Of a stretch of DNA of 64,000 bases, positions 10,651-20,199 are shown one piece after another (the first letter of the stretch is position 1; each line of letters opens with the position of its first letter). The translations under genes and the position numbers were made by a program. The notes under the pieces are model-generated. The model was not told the origin of the DNA. It searched no databases and saw only the letters and a list, made by a program, of their open reading frames with translations. Location of the stretch: contig CAIOIC010000062.1 of NCBI GenBank assembly GCA_903858275.1, positions 17,665 through 81,664 of the forward strand. Direction: 5' to 3'. The DNA is from an uncultured Verrucomicrobia subdivision 3 bacterium. Its GTDB lineage: Bacteria; Verrucomicrobiota; Verrucomicrobiia; Limisphaerales; UBA11358.

Positions 10651-10838
10651 GCGCTGAAACCGCCGCGCGGTTTCCGTTTCACTATCGCGCAAATGGCGCC
10701 TGAAGCAAGGCGGATTGCGACTCGTTTTGTGCAGCGTGGATAATTTTCGCCAGCCGATACCCCCTTGCCTCAAATGGAATAAATTATTCTGTGCTAAATC
10801 CTTGGGTTTCCATGGCGGCGAGCAAAATTCTTGCGGTG

Positions 10839-10854
10839 TGGCATTTGTCCTGCT
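10839..10854 (+). promoter_or_regulatory. Sigma-54 (RpoN) -24/-12 promoter of glnA
   Basis: TGGCATTTGTCCTGCT has GG (10840-10841) and GC (10852-10853) exactly 10 bases apart, as in the glnK element. The predicted start near 10865 leaves about 79 bases of leader before glnA. It lies in the 293-base spacer shared with the divergent kinase-like gene. A search for paired activator (NtrC-type) sites was not possible by eye. Confidence 0.7.
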
Positions 10855-10943
10855 TAAAATAAAAAGATACAGGTTCAACCAAAAGTGATGAAGCTTTCGG
10901 ACTGAGCAGCCTGTTTGAACCGATAACCACAACCACCATTCAC

Positions 10944-11981
10944 ATGGCCAAATACAAACTCGAATACCTCTGGCTCGACGGCTACGAACCCGTCGCCAAC
11001 ATCCGCGGCAAAACCCAAGTCAAGGAATTTGCCAGCTTCCCCAAACTCAATCAGCTCCCGATGTGGGGCTTTGACGGCAGTTCCACCCGCCAGGCCGAAG
11101 GCCGCACCTCCGACTGCATGCTTAAGCCCGTGGCCGTCTATCCCGACACCACCAAGAAAAATGGCGTCCTCGTCATGTGCGAAGTCATGATGCCGGATTG
11201 CAAGACCCCGCATCCGTCCAACGGCCGCGCCACGATCCCCGATGATTCCGGCGCCTGGTTCGGTTTCGAGCAGGAATATTTTCTCTACAAGGACGGCAAG
11301 CCCCTCGGTTTCCCGTCATCGGGCTTTCCCTATCCGCAGGGTGAATACTACACCGGCGTCGGCTACAAGAACGTCGGCTGCATCGCCCGCGAAATTGTGG
11401 ACGCTCACCTTGAACTTTGCCTCGACGCCGGCATCAACCACGAAGGCATCAACGCCGAAGTGGCCAAGGGCCAGTGGGAATTCCAGATCTTCGGCAAAGG
11501 CTCCAAGACCTCTGCCGATCAGGTTTGGGTCGCCCGCTACCTCCTCATGCGCCTCTGCGAAAAATACGGCGTGGACGTGGAATGGCATTGCAAGCCCCTC
11601 GGCAAGGATGTGGATTGGAACGGCTCCGGTATGCACTCCAACTTCTCCACCACCTATATGCGCGAAGTCGGCGGCAAAGATTACTTCGAGGCTCTCATGG
11701 CCGCGTTCGACAAATACAAGAACGAGCACATCGCCGTCTATGGGCCGGACAATCATCTGCGCCTCACTGGCCTGCATGAAACCCAGTCCATCGACAAGTT
11801 CAACTACGGCGTGGCCAACCGCGGCGCCTCCGTGCGCGTCCCGCACAGCTTCGTCAACAACGGCTACAAGGGTTATCTCGAAGACCGCCGTCCGAATTCG
11901 CAGGGCGACCCCTACAAGATCGCGGGCCGCATCCTGCAGACCATCAACACCGTGCCGACGCCCAAGAAGGGCAAGAAATAA
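10944..11981 (+). CDS. glnA: Glutamine synthetase, GSII (eukaryotic-like) type
   Basis: A 345-residue GSII enzyme, shorter than the 470-residue GSI form. It makes glutamine from glutamate, ammonia and ATP. The start [14 protein letters not shown] matches the family. Recognisable blocks are [19 protein letters not shown] (metal-binding Glu), [39 protein letters not shown] and [17 protein letters not shown] enzymes are not adenylylated at the GSI Tyr, so control here is probably transcriptional through the sigma-54 element. The gene ends at a strong terminator. It works with GlnK and AmtB encoded about 3 kb upstream. Confidence 0.96.
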   Translation: MAKYKLEYLWLDGYEPVANIRGKTQVKEFASFPKLNQLPMWGFDGSSTRQAEGRTSDCMLKPVAVYPDTTKKNGVLVMCEVMMPDCKTPHPSNGRATIPDDSGAWFGFEQEYFLYKDGKPLGFPSSGFPYPQGEYYTGVGYKNVGCIAREIVDAHLELCLDAGINHEGINAEVAKGQWEFQIFGKGSKTSADQVWVARYLLMRLCEKYGVDVEWHCKPLGKDVDWNGSGMHSNFSTTYMREVGGKDYFEALMAAFDKYKNEHIAVYGPDNHLRLTGLHETQSIDKFNYGVANRGASVRVPHSFVNNGYKGYLEDRRPNSQGDPYKIAGRILQTINTVPTPKKGKK

Positions 11982-12001
11982 TTCAACGCTATAAACCCCG
12001 G

Positions 12002-12030
12002 CGGCGCGAACGAAAGTTCGCGCCGTTTTT
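12002..12030 (+). terminator. Rho-independent terminator of glnA
   Basis: A 10-bp perfect stem CGGCGCGAAC, loop GAAA, GTTCGCGCCG, is followed by five T, about 20 bases after the stop. Confidence 0.9.
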
Positions 12031-12124
12031 CTTTGGATTCTTCGGAAACCGTGTTTTTTTTCGCCGGAGGACGGCCAAGTCGTCCGCGCCGGTCTGCCTG
12101 GCGAGCGATTGAATTGAGTTTGGT

Positions 12125-12911
<787 letters not shown>

Positions 12912-13040
12912 GCCTGGCATCGGGGTTCCGCTCGATCCGACTTTAAAAACATTGGCATTTGCCGGATAAGGATTTTTCGCAGCTTGCGCCTTTTTCCGCG
13001 GGCAAAGATACTGGTTTCATAATCCGTTGCGGAACCGCTC

Positions 13041-15344
13041 ATGCTTATGAAAAATCTCTGTTGGCAGTTACTCCCGAAAACCGGCATCGGGTCATCCTGC
13101 GCTGTCTTCACCGCCCTCGCAGTGTTTCTCTTGGCCCCGGTTTGTCCGGTACTGGCCGCCACTCCGGTTCCGGTGCCCGGTCGGCTTTTATTCGAGGTTA
13201 ATCAGGGCTGGCAGGCGCGCTTCGATCCGGCGAACGCCATGCTGGAGTGTCTCCATGCGCCAACCGGAACGCGTGTGGCGGGACGGCTTTCTTTTGTGGT
13301 GGCGCGTGCCGGGCATCATACGGATTGGAAAGTTGAAGTTTCCCGGGATTTTGCGGGGCGGCGTCTGGCTCTGGTGGATGAGCGCCAGAATATTCAAGGA
13401 TATGTCGCCGTTTCGGGTGATGCCTCCCGGCTCAATCTGACGGTGCTGTCCCGTCCGCCGCAATCTTACGCCGGCGAATTGGTGTTTGCGCCGCAGATTA
13501 CTTTTGGTTCCCGTGCCTTCACCTGCCGCACCCATGTGCCGGCCCGGACTTCCGTGGTGCCAATGGCGTCGGGCGCGGCTGACAGTCTTCTCAACGATTC
13601 CCTGTTTGATCCGGAGCGGGACTTGGTGTTGAATTTTTCCGCGCGGAAGGTCGTGTTGGAAACGGCGCCGGAACCGGCAGTTCGGGGAATCACCTTTCAG
13701 GCCAGTCTGGCGGCCTCGGTTGAAAGGGTTGACGGCGCCTCGATCTCAATGGAATTGGTGCCGGATTATTATCGCTCCCGCTATGTGCCGAATTATCGGA
13801 CGATTGATCGTCGGCGCTGTCCGACCCCGCCCACCGGCTGGATGTCGTGGAACGTGTATTTTGATACCGCCGGGGAAAAGGAGAATCTGGATGAAGCCCG
13901 CCTGGGCGCGCGGTATTTGAAGCCGTTTGGCTTGGAAATCTGGTCCATTGAATCGTGGCAGGACAATTCGCCCCGGCTGCCGGTGAGTGATTTTCACAAT
14001 CTGACGTTGCGGCCCTCGCCGGAGAAATTTCCCCACGGCATGAAGTGGCTCGCGGGCGAAATCAAGGCTTTGGGCTTCCGGCCCGGGATTTGGACGGTTC
14101 CTTGGGGCACGGGTGATGCGAAGTTTTATCTGGCCCACCGGGACTGGTTTTTGCACGACGCGGATGGAAAGCCGATGAAGAATTGGAACGGCCGGTATGT
14201 GCTGGATCCATCCCGGGCGCAAGTCCGGAGGCAGATGGAGGAAAGTCATCGGACGATGTCGGCGGACTGGGGTTATGAATTTTTTAAAATTGATGGCATT
14301 TCCGGGCGCGGGCCGGGTTTGTCCGCGCACTTTTTTGAGCGGACCGAAGTGCGTGCCGCCTTCCGTGAAACTGTTATTAACCCTTACGCCCTCTGTATTG
14401 AAGCGTTGCGCCGGGGCATCGGGCCGGATCGGATCTTTCTGGCCTGCCAGGGTCATTACACCGGACCGGAAGTGGCCTGGGCTGACGCCGCCCGGCTTGG
14501 GGCGGACATTGTTCATCCCAACGAACCACCGCATTGGGCGAATTATCTCGATCAGGCCGGTATTGTTCAGGCCCAGCTGTTTGCCCACAACCTCATTTGG
14601 TATGGCGACCCCGATACTCTGCTGGTGGGCGAGCCTGCGCCGCTGAACTCGGCGCGCATCGCCACCACGGTGGTGGCCTTGCCGGGGCAGTTGACTTTCT
14701 TTGGCGACAAACTGGGGCCGTTGCCGCCCGCCCGCATGCGACTGCTCCAACAGGCGCTGCCGGTGTGTGACGTGCGGCCCTTGGATCTGGTTCCAAATCC
14801 CGAGTTGAAACCGATCTGGGACTTGAAACTGCGTCGATCGTTTGCCTCGTGGGATGTGGTCTCAGTTTTTAATTGGAACGACCAGCCGGGCGCGATCAAA
14901 TTCTCATTTGCGGAACTCGGACTCAACCCCGGGAAAGCATATCTGGTTTATGATTTTTGGAATCGCCAGTTTCTCGGATCATTGCAGGGGGGCATGGAAT
15001 GCCGGGTGGACGCGCGCGCCAATTCGCTGCTGGCCATTCATGAGAATCTGGGGCGGCCCCAGTTGCTTTCCACCGACCGGCATATTACCCAGGGCGGGGT
15101 TGAGTGGACCGGTGAAACTTGGAATCCCGCGCGGCAGGAGCTGGTTTGTTCCTTCAAGCTGGTGGAAAACGATCCTCTGACCGCCGTCATCCACGTGCCC
15201 TCGTCTTGCCGGCTTGTCGCCGCGAAGTCAGCCGGGGCGACGGTGGAACCACAGATCAATGATTCCATCATTTCTGTGACCTTGCGGCGGGCGACTTCCG
15301 GCGAAGTTAGACTGGTGCTGACTTTCACCGGTTCTGCCCGGTAA
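13041..15344 (+). CDS. Secreted clan GH-D glycoside hydrolase (alpha-galactosidase-like, GH27/GH36 type)
   Basis: A 767-residue protein with a long signal peptide (cleavage likely near residue 39, after VCPVLAA). A beta-rich N-terminal part precedes a TIM barrel that opens with GWMSWN (266-271), the clan signature. YEFFKIDGIS places the candidate nucleophile at Asp418. Further barrel strands are visible at FRPGIWTVPWG and IFLACQGHYTG. A C-terminal beta domain follows ('VVSVFNWNDQPG'). Alpha-galactosidase is the best guess; related enzymes cleave other alpha-linked sugars, so the substrate is open. The acid/base residue was not assigned. It stands alone, with no sugar transporter next to it. 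Confidence 0.8.
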   Translation: MLMKNLCWQLLPKTGIGSSCAVFTALAVFLLAPVCPVLAATPVPVPGRLLFEVNQGWQARFDPANAMLECLHAPTGTRVAGRLSFVVARAGHHTDWKVEVSRDFAGRRLALVDERQNIQGYVAVSGDASRLNLTVLSRPPQSYAGELVFAPQITFGSRAFTCRTHVPARTSVVPMASGAADSLLNDSLFDPERDLVLNFSARKVVLETAPEPAVRGITFQASLAASVERVDGASISMELVPDYYRSRYVPNYRTIDRRRCPTPPTGWMSWNVYFDTAGEKENLDEARLGARYLKPFGLEIWSIESWQDNSPRLPVSDFHNLTLRPSPEKFPHGMKWLAGEIKALGFRPGIWTVPWGTGDAKFYLAHRDWFLHDADGKPMKNWNGRYVLDPSRAQVRRQMEESHRTMSADWGYEFFKIDGISGRGPGLSAHFFERTEVRAAFRETVINPYALCIEALRRGIGPDRIFLACQGHYTGPEVAWADAARLGADIVHPNEPPHWANYLDQAGIVQAQLFAHNLIWYGDPDTLLVGEPAPLNSARIATTVVALPGQLTFFGDKLGPLPPARMRLLQQALPVCDVRPLDLVPNPELKPIWDLKLRRSFASWDVVSVFNWNDQPGAIKFSFAELGLNPGKAYLVYDFWNRQFLGSLQGGMECRVDARANSLLAIHENLGRPQLLSTDRHITQGGVEWTGETWNPARQELVCSFKLVENDPLTAVIHVPSSCRLVAAKSAGATVEPQINDSIISVTLRRATSGEVRLVLTFTGSAR

Positions 15345-15400
15345 GGTTTCCGGTTTTGCCTCGTTGGCGGGCGGTGTTTTGCGATATAAATGTTTTTTTC

Positions 15401-16252
15401 ATGCCCGAACTGCCTGAAGTCGAAGTGCTCGTGCGCCATCTGCATCCGCTGTTGCGCGGAGCCACCATCCGCGCCGTGCAGGTCCGCCGCGCCAAAGTCA
15501 TCGCGCCCGGCACGCCGCGTGAATTGTCGCGCGTTCTTACCGGTGCGAAATTCAAAGCCGTGAGCCGGCGCGGGAAATATCTTTTGTTCAGCCTTTATTC
15601 TCCAGCCCGCCGGCAGGATTTTTTGCTGTTGGGCCATTTGGGCATGACCGGGCGGATGTTTCTGGCGCGCAAAAGCGAGTCGCTGCCCAGGCACGCGGCG
15701 GTGGTGTTGGAACTGGGGCGCGCCAATTTCATCTACGAGGACCCGCGCTATTTCGGCCGGTTCACGCTGGATGTTTCGCCGGTGGCAAAGCTGGGGCCGG
15801 AGCCGCTGGGAAAACTTTTTTCCGCCGCGGAATTTGCCCGTCGCTTAAAACCATCGCGCCAGTCCATCAAGGTGAAATTGCTCGACCAGTCGCTGGTTGC
15901 CGGCATTGGCAACATTTACGCGAGCGAGGCATTGTTTCGGGCGGGGGTTTCCCCGCGCCGGCCGGCGAACCGCCTGACGGCGCGGCAGGTGGGGAAATTG
16001 CAGGCGGGCATTCGCCGGGTGCTGGCCGGGGCCATCCGCTGCGGTAGCACGATTCCGTTGAATTTTGCGCCGGGCAAGACCGGCGGGCTGTTTTATTTTG
16101 GGCGCGCCGCCGGCGCGCCGGATTATTATGGCGAGCGCTTGCAGGTTTACGGCCGGGCCGGCCGGCCCTGTTTCCAATGCGGTTCAGCCATCCGGCGGAT
16201 GGTGCAGGCGGCGCGGAGCACTTTTTTCTGCCCGTGCTGTCAGAAATCGTGA
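15401..16252 (+). CDS. mutM: Formamidopyrimidine-DNA glycosylase
   Basis: A 283-residue Fpg/MutM enzyme, which removes 8-oxoguanine and ring-opened purines and nicks the abasic site. The ATG at 15401 is required because Pro2 is the catalytic nucleophile and Glu3 the acid (MPELPEVEVL). Lys59 lies in SRRGKYLLF. 'NIYASEALFRAGVSP' belongs to the helix-two-turn-helix region. The C-terminal zinc finger is complete, with Cys257, Cys260, Cys277 and Cys280. Eight-NEI relatives were considered, but the sequence is closer to Fpg. Confidence 0.96.
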   Translation: MPELPEVEVLVRHLHPLLRGATIRAVQVRRAKVIAPGTPRELSRVLTGAKFKAVSRRGKYLLFSLYSPARRQDFLLLGHLGMTGRMFLARKSESLPRHAAVVLELGRANFIYEDPRYFGRFTLDVSPVAKLGPEPLGKLFSAAEFARRLKPSRQSIKVKLLDQSLVAGIGNIYASEALFRAGVSPRRPANRLTARQVGKLQAGIRRVLAGAIRCGSTIPLNFAPGKTGGLFYFGRAAGAPDYYGERLQVYGRAGRPCFQCGSAIRRMVQAARSTFFCPCCQKS

Positions 16253-16262
16253 AGGAATCCGT

Positions 16263-16291
16263 TTGACGATGCCCGTAGGGATTTGTAGATT
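16263..16291 (+). promoter_or_regulatory. Sigma-70-like promoter of tRNA-Asn
   Basis: TTGACG, 17 bases, then TAGATT; the tRNA 5' end follows 17 bases later. Spacing and position fit a housekeeping tRNA promoter. Confidence 0.6.
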
Positions 16292-16307
16292 ACGCCCCCG
16301 TTTGTGT

Positions 16308-16382
16308 TCCAGAGTAGCTCAATGGTAGAGCACGCGGCTGTTAACCGTGATGTTGAAGGTTCGAGCCCTTCCTCTGGAGCCA
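16308..16382 (+). tRNA. tRNA-Asn (anticodon GTT), CCA encoded
   Basis: Acceptor stem TCCAGAG (16308-16314) pairs with CTCTGGA (16372-16378), then discriminator G and an encoded CCA. The D arm is GCTC/GAGC. The anticodon arm is CGCGG-CTGTTAA-CCGTG with one G-T pair and anticodon GTT. The T arm is GAAGG-TTCGAGC-CCTTC. All four arms fold without mismatch. Confidence 0.97.
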
Positions 16383-16536
16383 TTTTAAATGATTTGACGA
16401 ATCTTGCTCAAAGATTAGTCAGCCGGATTTTTCTCCAATTCTCAAAAGTTCTGTTTTTCGCAGTTGGTCGGCTTCATCTTCCGGGCTGAAAAGCGGCGCG
16501 GCAAAACCGATTGCGGACATGGTTTGACCAATCAGT
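16383..16536. other. Spacer between tRNA-Asn and the convergent rlmI-like gene
   Basis: No gene, clear terminator, integrase remnant or direct repeat of the tRNA 3' end was seen here. Confidence 0.5.
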
Positions 16537-17772
16537 TTACGTGGTGAATTTCAGGTAAATCACCTTCAAGTATTCCGCTTCCTTGAAGCCGGCGGGATGG
16601 TCCGGGGGCTGCCGCATGGTTTTCAGTTCGGAGAATTTCCGTCCCGACTTCATGGCCGCGCGCCGCACGGCGTCAAAAAATTCCGCCGCCGGAACATGGG
16701 CCGAACAGGAGCCGGCCACCAGAACCCCATCTCGCGCCAGAAGGTTGATGCCGAGTGAATTCAGCCGTTCATAGGCGCGAACCGCCCCTTCACTTTCGCT
16801 GGCGCGTTTGGCCAGCGACGGCGGGTCGAGCACGATCAAATCAAATTTTGCCGGCGCTTTTTCAATCCAGTCAAACGCGTCCGCCTGCACCGTCTCCTGC
16901 CGGCAGGCCGCCACGGCGGGAAAATTTCGGTTCAGCGCGAAATTGCGCTTGGCGGATTCCAGGGCGTGCGCGCTGATGTCGAGGTCGGTCACGGATTTTG
17001 CGCCACCCCGCGCGGCATAGACCGAGAAACCGCCGGAAAAACTGAACGCATTCAGCACTCGCCGGCCCGCTGCCAGAGTTTCCACCTCGCGTCGGTTTTC
17101 GCGCTGATCAAGGAAAAAACCGGTTTTTTGTCCGCGTATAACGTCGGCTTCAAACCGCACGCCGTTCTCGCAAAAGATCACCGCGCCTTCCGGCGGGGCG
17201 CCGAAAAGGATCTGTCCATCGTGTTGTTGAAAATCCTTTGCGGCCGCCGCCTGGAGGTTCCGGCTCAAACGGAGCACGATCCGCTCGCTGGGGATTTGGG
17301 CTTTGATCAGTGCGAGTGTTTCGTCCATTCGCGGCAGCCACGCGGCGGTGTAAAGTTTGAGCGCCAGCGTGGTGTCGTACCGGTCCAGCACCAGGCCCGG
17401 CCAGCCGTCGCTTTCGCCGTGGATGAGGCGGTAGCCCGTGGTCTGCGCGTCGAAAAGTCCGGCCCGCCTCGCCCGCGTCTGGCTGAGTCGCGCCTGCCAC
17501 CATGCCGCGTCAATCGTCTGCGGTTTGCCGGCGTGCAAAATGCGGACGCGGATGGGCGAATCCGCATCGAACAAGCCGACGGCCAGAAATTTATCGTTGC
17601 GGTCATAGATGACGGCCAGTTCACCGGTCTGGCCCTCGCGATTTTGGTCGCGCAGGCTGTCGGCAAAAACCCAGGGATGCCCGCCGCGCACGATGGTTTC
17701 GGCGGTGGCTTTGACGCGCAGCCGCAAGCGGGTGTTGGCGGTGACGGCGGGCATGGCTTTGCTGGTCTTCAA
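16537..17772 (-). CDS. Class I SAM-dependent rRNA methyltransferase (RlmI-like)
   Basis: A 411-residue protein with the RlmI layout: an N-terminal PUA domain (about residues 14-90, '[13 protein letters not shown]'), a linker domain and a C-terminal Rossmann methyltransferase ([20 protein letters not shown] for [12 protein letters not shown] as the catalytic NPPF-like motif). RlmI makes 5-methylcytosine in 23S rRNA; the site modified here is not proven. '[11 protein letters not shown]' is typical of the family. It is last in a minus-strand run and starts 10 bases after the preceding methyltransferase stop. A second RlmI-like domain is fused to RluA at 25024-26616. An alternative start is Met7. 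Confidence 0.9.
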   Translation of the reverse strand: MKTSKAMPAVTANTRLRLRVKATAETIVRGGHPWVFADSLRDQNREGQTGELAVIYDRNDKFLAVGLFDADSPIRVRILHAGKPQTIDAAWWQARLSQTRARRAGLFDAQTTGYRLIHGESDGWPGLVLDRYDTTLALKLYTAAWLPRMDETLALIKAQIPSERIVLRLSRNLQAAAAKDFQQHDGQILFGAPPEGAVIFCENGVRFEADVIRGQKTGFFLDQRENRREVETLAAGRRVLNAFSFSGGFSVYAARGGAKSVTDLDISAHALESAKRNFALNRNFPAVAACRQETVQADAFDWIEKAPAKFDLIVLDPPSLAKRASESEGAVRAYERLNSLGINLLARDGVLVAGSCSAHVPAAEFFDAVRRAAMKSGRKFSELKTMRQPPDHPAGFKEAEYLKVIYLKFTT

Positions 17773-17782
17773 TGGTTCGCTT

Positions 17783-18475
17783 TCAGGTTTGGTAAATCAC
17801 CAGATTGGAACGCCAGGGGCCAAAACCGATTCCGGCGCGGCTGACCGTTGGCGAGCCCCCGGCCGGCCACATGGCTCGAAGTTCCCGGGCGGAAACGTAG
17901 TTCAAGTTTTCCTCCTGCGACCAGAAATCGTAGCGGGTGCCTTGCAGCAGCCGCCGGAACCAGGCCTTGGGCAGATAATGAACGAAGGGCAGGCAGGTGT
18001 GGTGTTCGATGGGAAATCCGCGATTGGGCACTGCAAGAAAACGGCGCGGCGCAACGCGGCATATTTCTTCCACAAACTTTTTTTGCCGCGGCGATGAGCC
18101 GACGTGTTCGAGCACGGCATTGCTGTAAACGATGTCAAACGCGTTGGCGTCAAAGGGCAGGGGTTCGCCCGCGGTTATCCGGACGTGCTGCACGCCGGGA
18201 TAGGCGGCGAGGATGGCTTGGCCGTCGGTCAGGCTGGCGCAAGTCAGGTTTTCCCGGTGCGGATAAAGCCGTTCCAGCATGTTGGAGTCAGGGCCGGTGT
18301 CGTCGCTGGTGCCGATGTCGAGAATGCGGTCGCCGGGTTTTGGCTGCATCACTGCCATGAAGCGATCCTGCACCCGCCGCCGGGCGATGGTCGAGATGCG
18401 GCGTGTGATCCGGTTTCCAGTGTGCTGGTGATAGCGGACGTCAACCGGGTTGCCTGGTGCGGATGCAAGCTTCAT
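17783..18475 (-). CDS. SAM-dependent methyltransferase (Methyltransf_11 type)
   Basis: A 230-residue soluble methyltransferase. SAM-binding motif I is [15 protein letters not shown] (about residues 51-65), and the acceptor-side motif is [15 protein letters not shown]. The substrate cannot be read from sequence; it may be a glycan or lipid intermediate, given that it is translationally coupled (ATGA overlap) to a methyltransferase-glycosyltransferase fusion and a YfhO-like membrane protein upstream. Confidence 0.85.
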   Translation of the reverse strand: MKLASAPGNPVDVRYHQHTGNRITRRISTIARRRVQDRFMAVMQPKPGDRILDIGTSDDTGPDSNMLERLYPHRENLTCASLTDGQAILAAYPGVQHVRITAGEPLPFDANAFDIVYSNAVLEHVGSSPRQKKFVEEICRVAPRRFLAVPNRGFPIEHHTCLPFVHYLPKAWFRRLLQGTRYDFWSQEENLNYVSARELRAMWPAGGSPTVSRAGIGFGPWRSNLVIYQT

Positions 18476-20199
18476 GGCTCGGGAGGAATGATCTTTGCCG
18501 GACTTGTTTCATTGCCCATGGCTTTTAAATCCGGCAATCGTGCCACCACCTTCATTGGCTCAATTCGCACAAATCGCAACCACACAATGGTTCCCAGCCA
18601 TGCCAGTGGATCCAGCAGCAAGCGCACTTTTTTCCCCTCTTTAAAAGAGCGGGATCGGTAATTCACCGGCAATTCCACGGGGCGAAATCCTTTGCGGATA
18701 AGTTTGATGAGCAGTTCAAAATCAAAATCGAAACGGTTGCATTTGAATTCCAATCCGGCCAGACAGTCGCGGCGGAAGACCTTGAACATCGTGAACGGAT
18801 CGCGGAGGCGCTGCCAGAACAGCACGTTGACGAGGGTCGCAAAAAACCAATGCCCCAGATTAACGAACAGACTCAGTCCCAGTTGGCCGGTGAATTGGCG
18901 CATTTTCCAGACGTTGCGGCCGCCATGCCGGGAGCCGAGCACGAAGGCGGCGCGTCCGGCGATGAGCGGCTCCAGCAGAGAATCGTAATCCTCGAGATCG
19001 TATTCGAGGTCGGCGTCCTGGATCAAAACATAGTCGCCGGTGGCTGCCTGTAAACCCGTGCGCACGGCGTGCCCCTTGCCGCGCGGTTGTTCCTCGAGAA
19101 TCAATTTGACGCGGGGGTGATCCTCATGTTTCAAGGCCAGCTCGCGGGTGCCATCCGTCGAGTTGCTTTCCACGATGATGATTTCCAGTTGGAGGCCGGG
19201 TAATTCTTTCTGCAACAATGCGGCTATCAGCGTGCCGAAAGTATTGGCTTCGTTGAAGGCCGGAACAATCACGGACAAAACGGGGCGCGGCTGGACTTCC
19301 GGCTTGCGCGAGAAAACCATCATGCCGCTGGCGGCGATCCGGCGCTGTTTGTGCTGCATCTTTCGCGGCAAAATGCGGGCGAGGCCTTTCACTGCCGTCG
19401 TCAGCACCGGAACCGGAAAGCGCTCGAAGTGCAGCTTGATGTAATCAAAGGTCAGGATTTTCCCGCCCGCTTGGACAATGACCTCGCGGAAACCGGATTT
19501 GGTGAGTGCGGTTTGGAGCGTCTGGCGTCCGAAATAAGTGAGGTGTTCGGATTTGAATTCCATCCAGTTCTGCCTCATGAACCGGGCGGACCAGGAATCA
19601 ATGTCCGGCGTGGCAATGAACAGGGTGCCGCCCGGTTTAAGCAGGCGGTGGATTTCCCGCAGAAAGCTGAGCGGGTCGCGCACGTTGCCGATGACGTCAG
19701 AAACCACGCCGAGGTCAAATTTTTCTGTCCCTAGGCCTGCCTGCGGCAATTCGCCGCAAAGCACCACCCCGTTTTTCAGGCGCCCCCGCGTTTTTTCACT
19801 GGCGGCCGGAGAAGATTCGATGCCGGTCACCTGCCAGCCATCGGCTTCTGCCGCCACCAGAAAATCGCCGTCGCCGCAGCCGACTTCCAGCAGGCGTCCG
19901 CCTTGCAATCCGGAGTAGCGGCGGATTTCTGCCAGATAAAGCCGGGCGGTGGCCTGTTTGATTTCGCTGACGGCCTGGCGTCCGGATTCCGTGTCGCCGC
20001 CGAGAAAATAATCCGCGCCGTAAATCCGGGCCAGCTCGGCCTCGCTTGGCTGCGGGTTGAGAAAAACCAGTCCGCAATCGTCGCAGCGCACCACCCGGCA
20101 ATCGGCGGTTGAAAACAGGTAGTAAATCCGCGCGCTGTTGCAGACCGGGCAGGTTTTGATGGGGCGCCGTTCGCCTGATGGAATATCGGTGCGGCTCAT
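18472..20199 (-). CDS. Fusion of a zinc-ribbon SAM methyltransferase with a family 2 glycosyltransferase
   Basis: 575 residues. The N-terminus has a CPVC...CDDC zinc ribbon (Cys17/20 and Cys39/42), then a methyltransferase (LLEVGCGDGDF, about 104-113). From about residue 305 a GT-A glycosyltransferase follows (VLSVIVPAFNEAN, then QDADLEYD as the DxD-like site). A hydrophobic segment (LGLSFVNLGHWFFATLVNVLF) suggests peripheral membrane association. The GT2 part resembles dolichyl/undecaprenyl-phosphate sugar transferases. The start at 20199 overlaps the upstream stop by ATGA, which decides it against a longer reading. The role is probably in envelope glycan or lipid-linked sugar synthesis (inference). 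The fusion makes methylation and transfer stoichiometric. Confidence 0.85.
   Translation of the reverse strand: MSRTDIPSGERRPIKTCPVCNSARIYYLFSTADCRVVRCDDCGLVFLNPQPSEAELARIYGADYFLGGDTESGRQAVSEIKQATARLYLAEIRRYSGLQGGRLLEVGCGDGDFLVAAEADGWQVTGIESSPAASEKTRGRLKNGVVLCGELPQAGLGTEKFDLGVVSDVIGNVRDPLSFLREIHRLLKPGGTLFIATPDIDSWSARFMRQNWMEFKSEHLTYFGRQTLQTALTKSGFREVIVQAGGKILTFDYIKLHFERFPVPVLTTAVKGLARILPRKMQHKQRRIAASGMMVFSRKPEVQPRPVLSVIVPAFNEANTFGTLIAALLQKELPGLQLEIIIVESNSTDGTRELALKHEDHPRVKLILEEQPRGKGHAVRTGLQAATGDYVLIQDADLEYDLEDYDSLLEPLIAGRAAFVLGSRHGGRNVWKMRQFTGQLGLSLFVNLGHWFFATLVNVLFWQRLRDPFTMFKVFRRDCLAGLEFKCNRFDFDFELLIKLIRKGFRPVELPVNYRSRSFKEGKKVRLLLDPLAWLGTIVWLRFVRIEPMKVVARLPDLKAMGNETSPAKIIPPEP

Noticed and set aside
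16308..16536. tRNA-Asn as an integration site
   Set aside because: No integrase and no direct repeat of the tRNA 3' end were found nearby.
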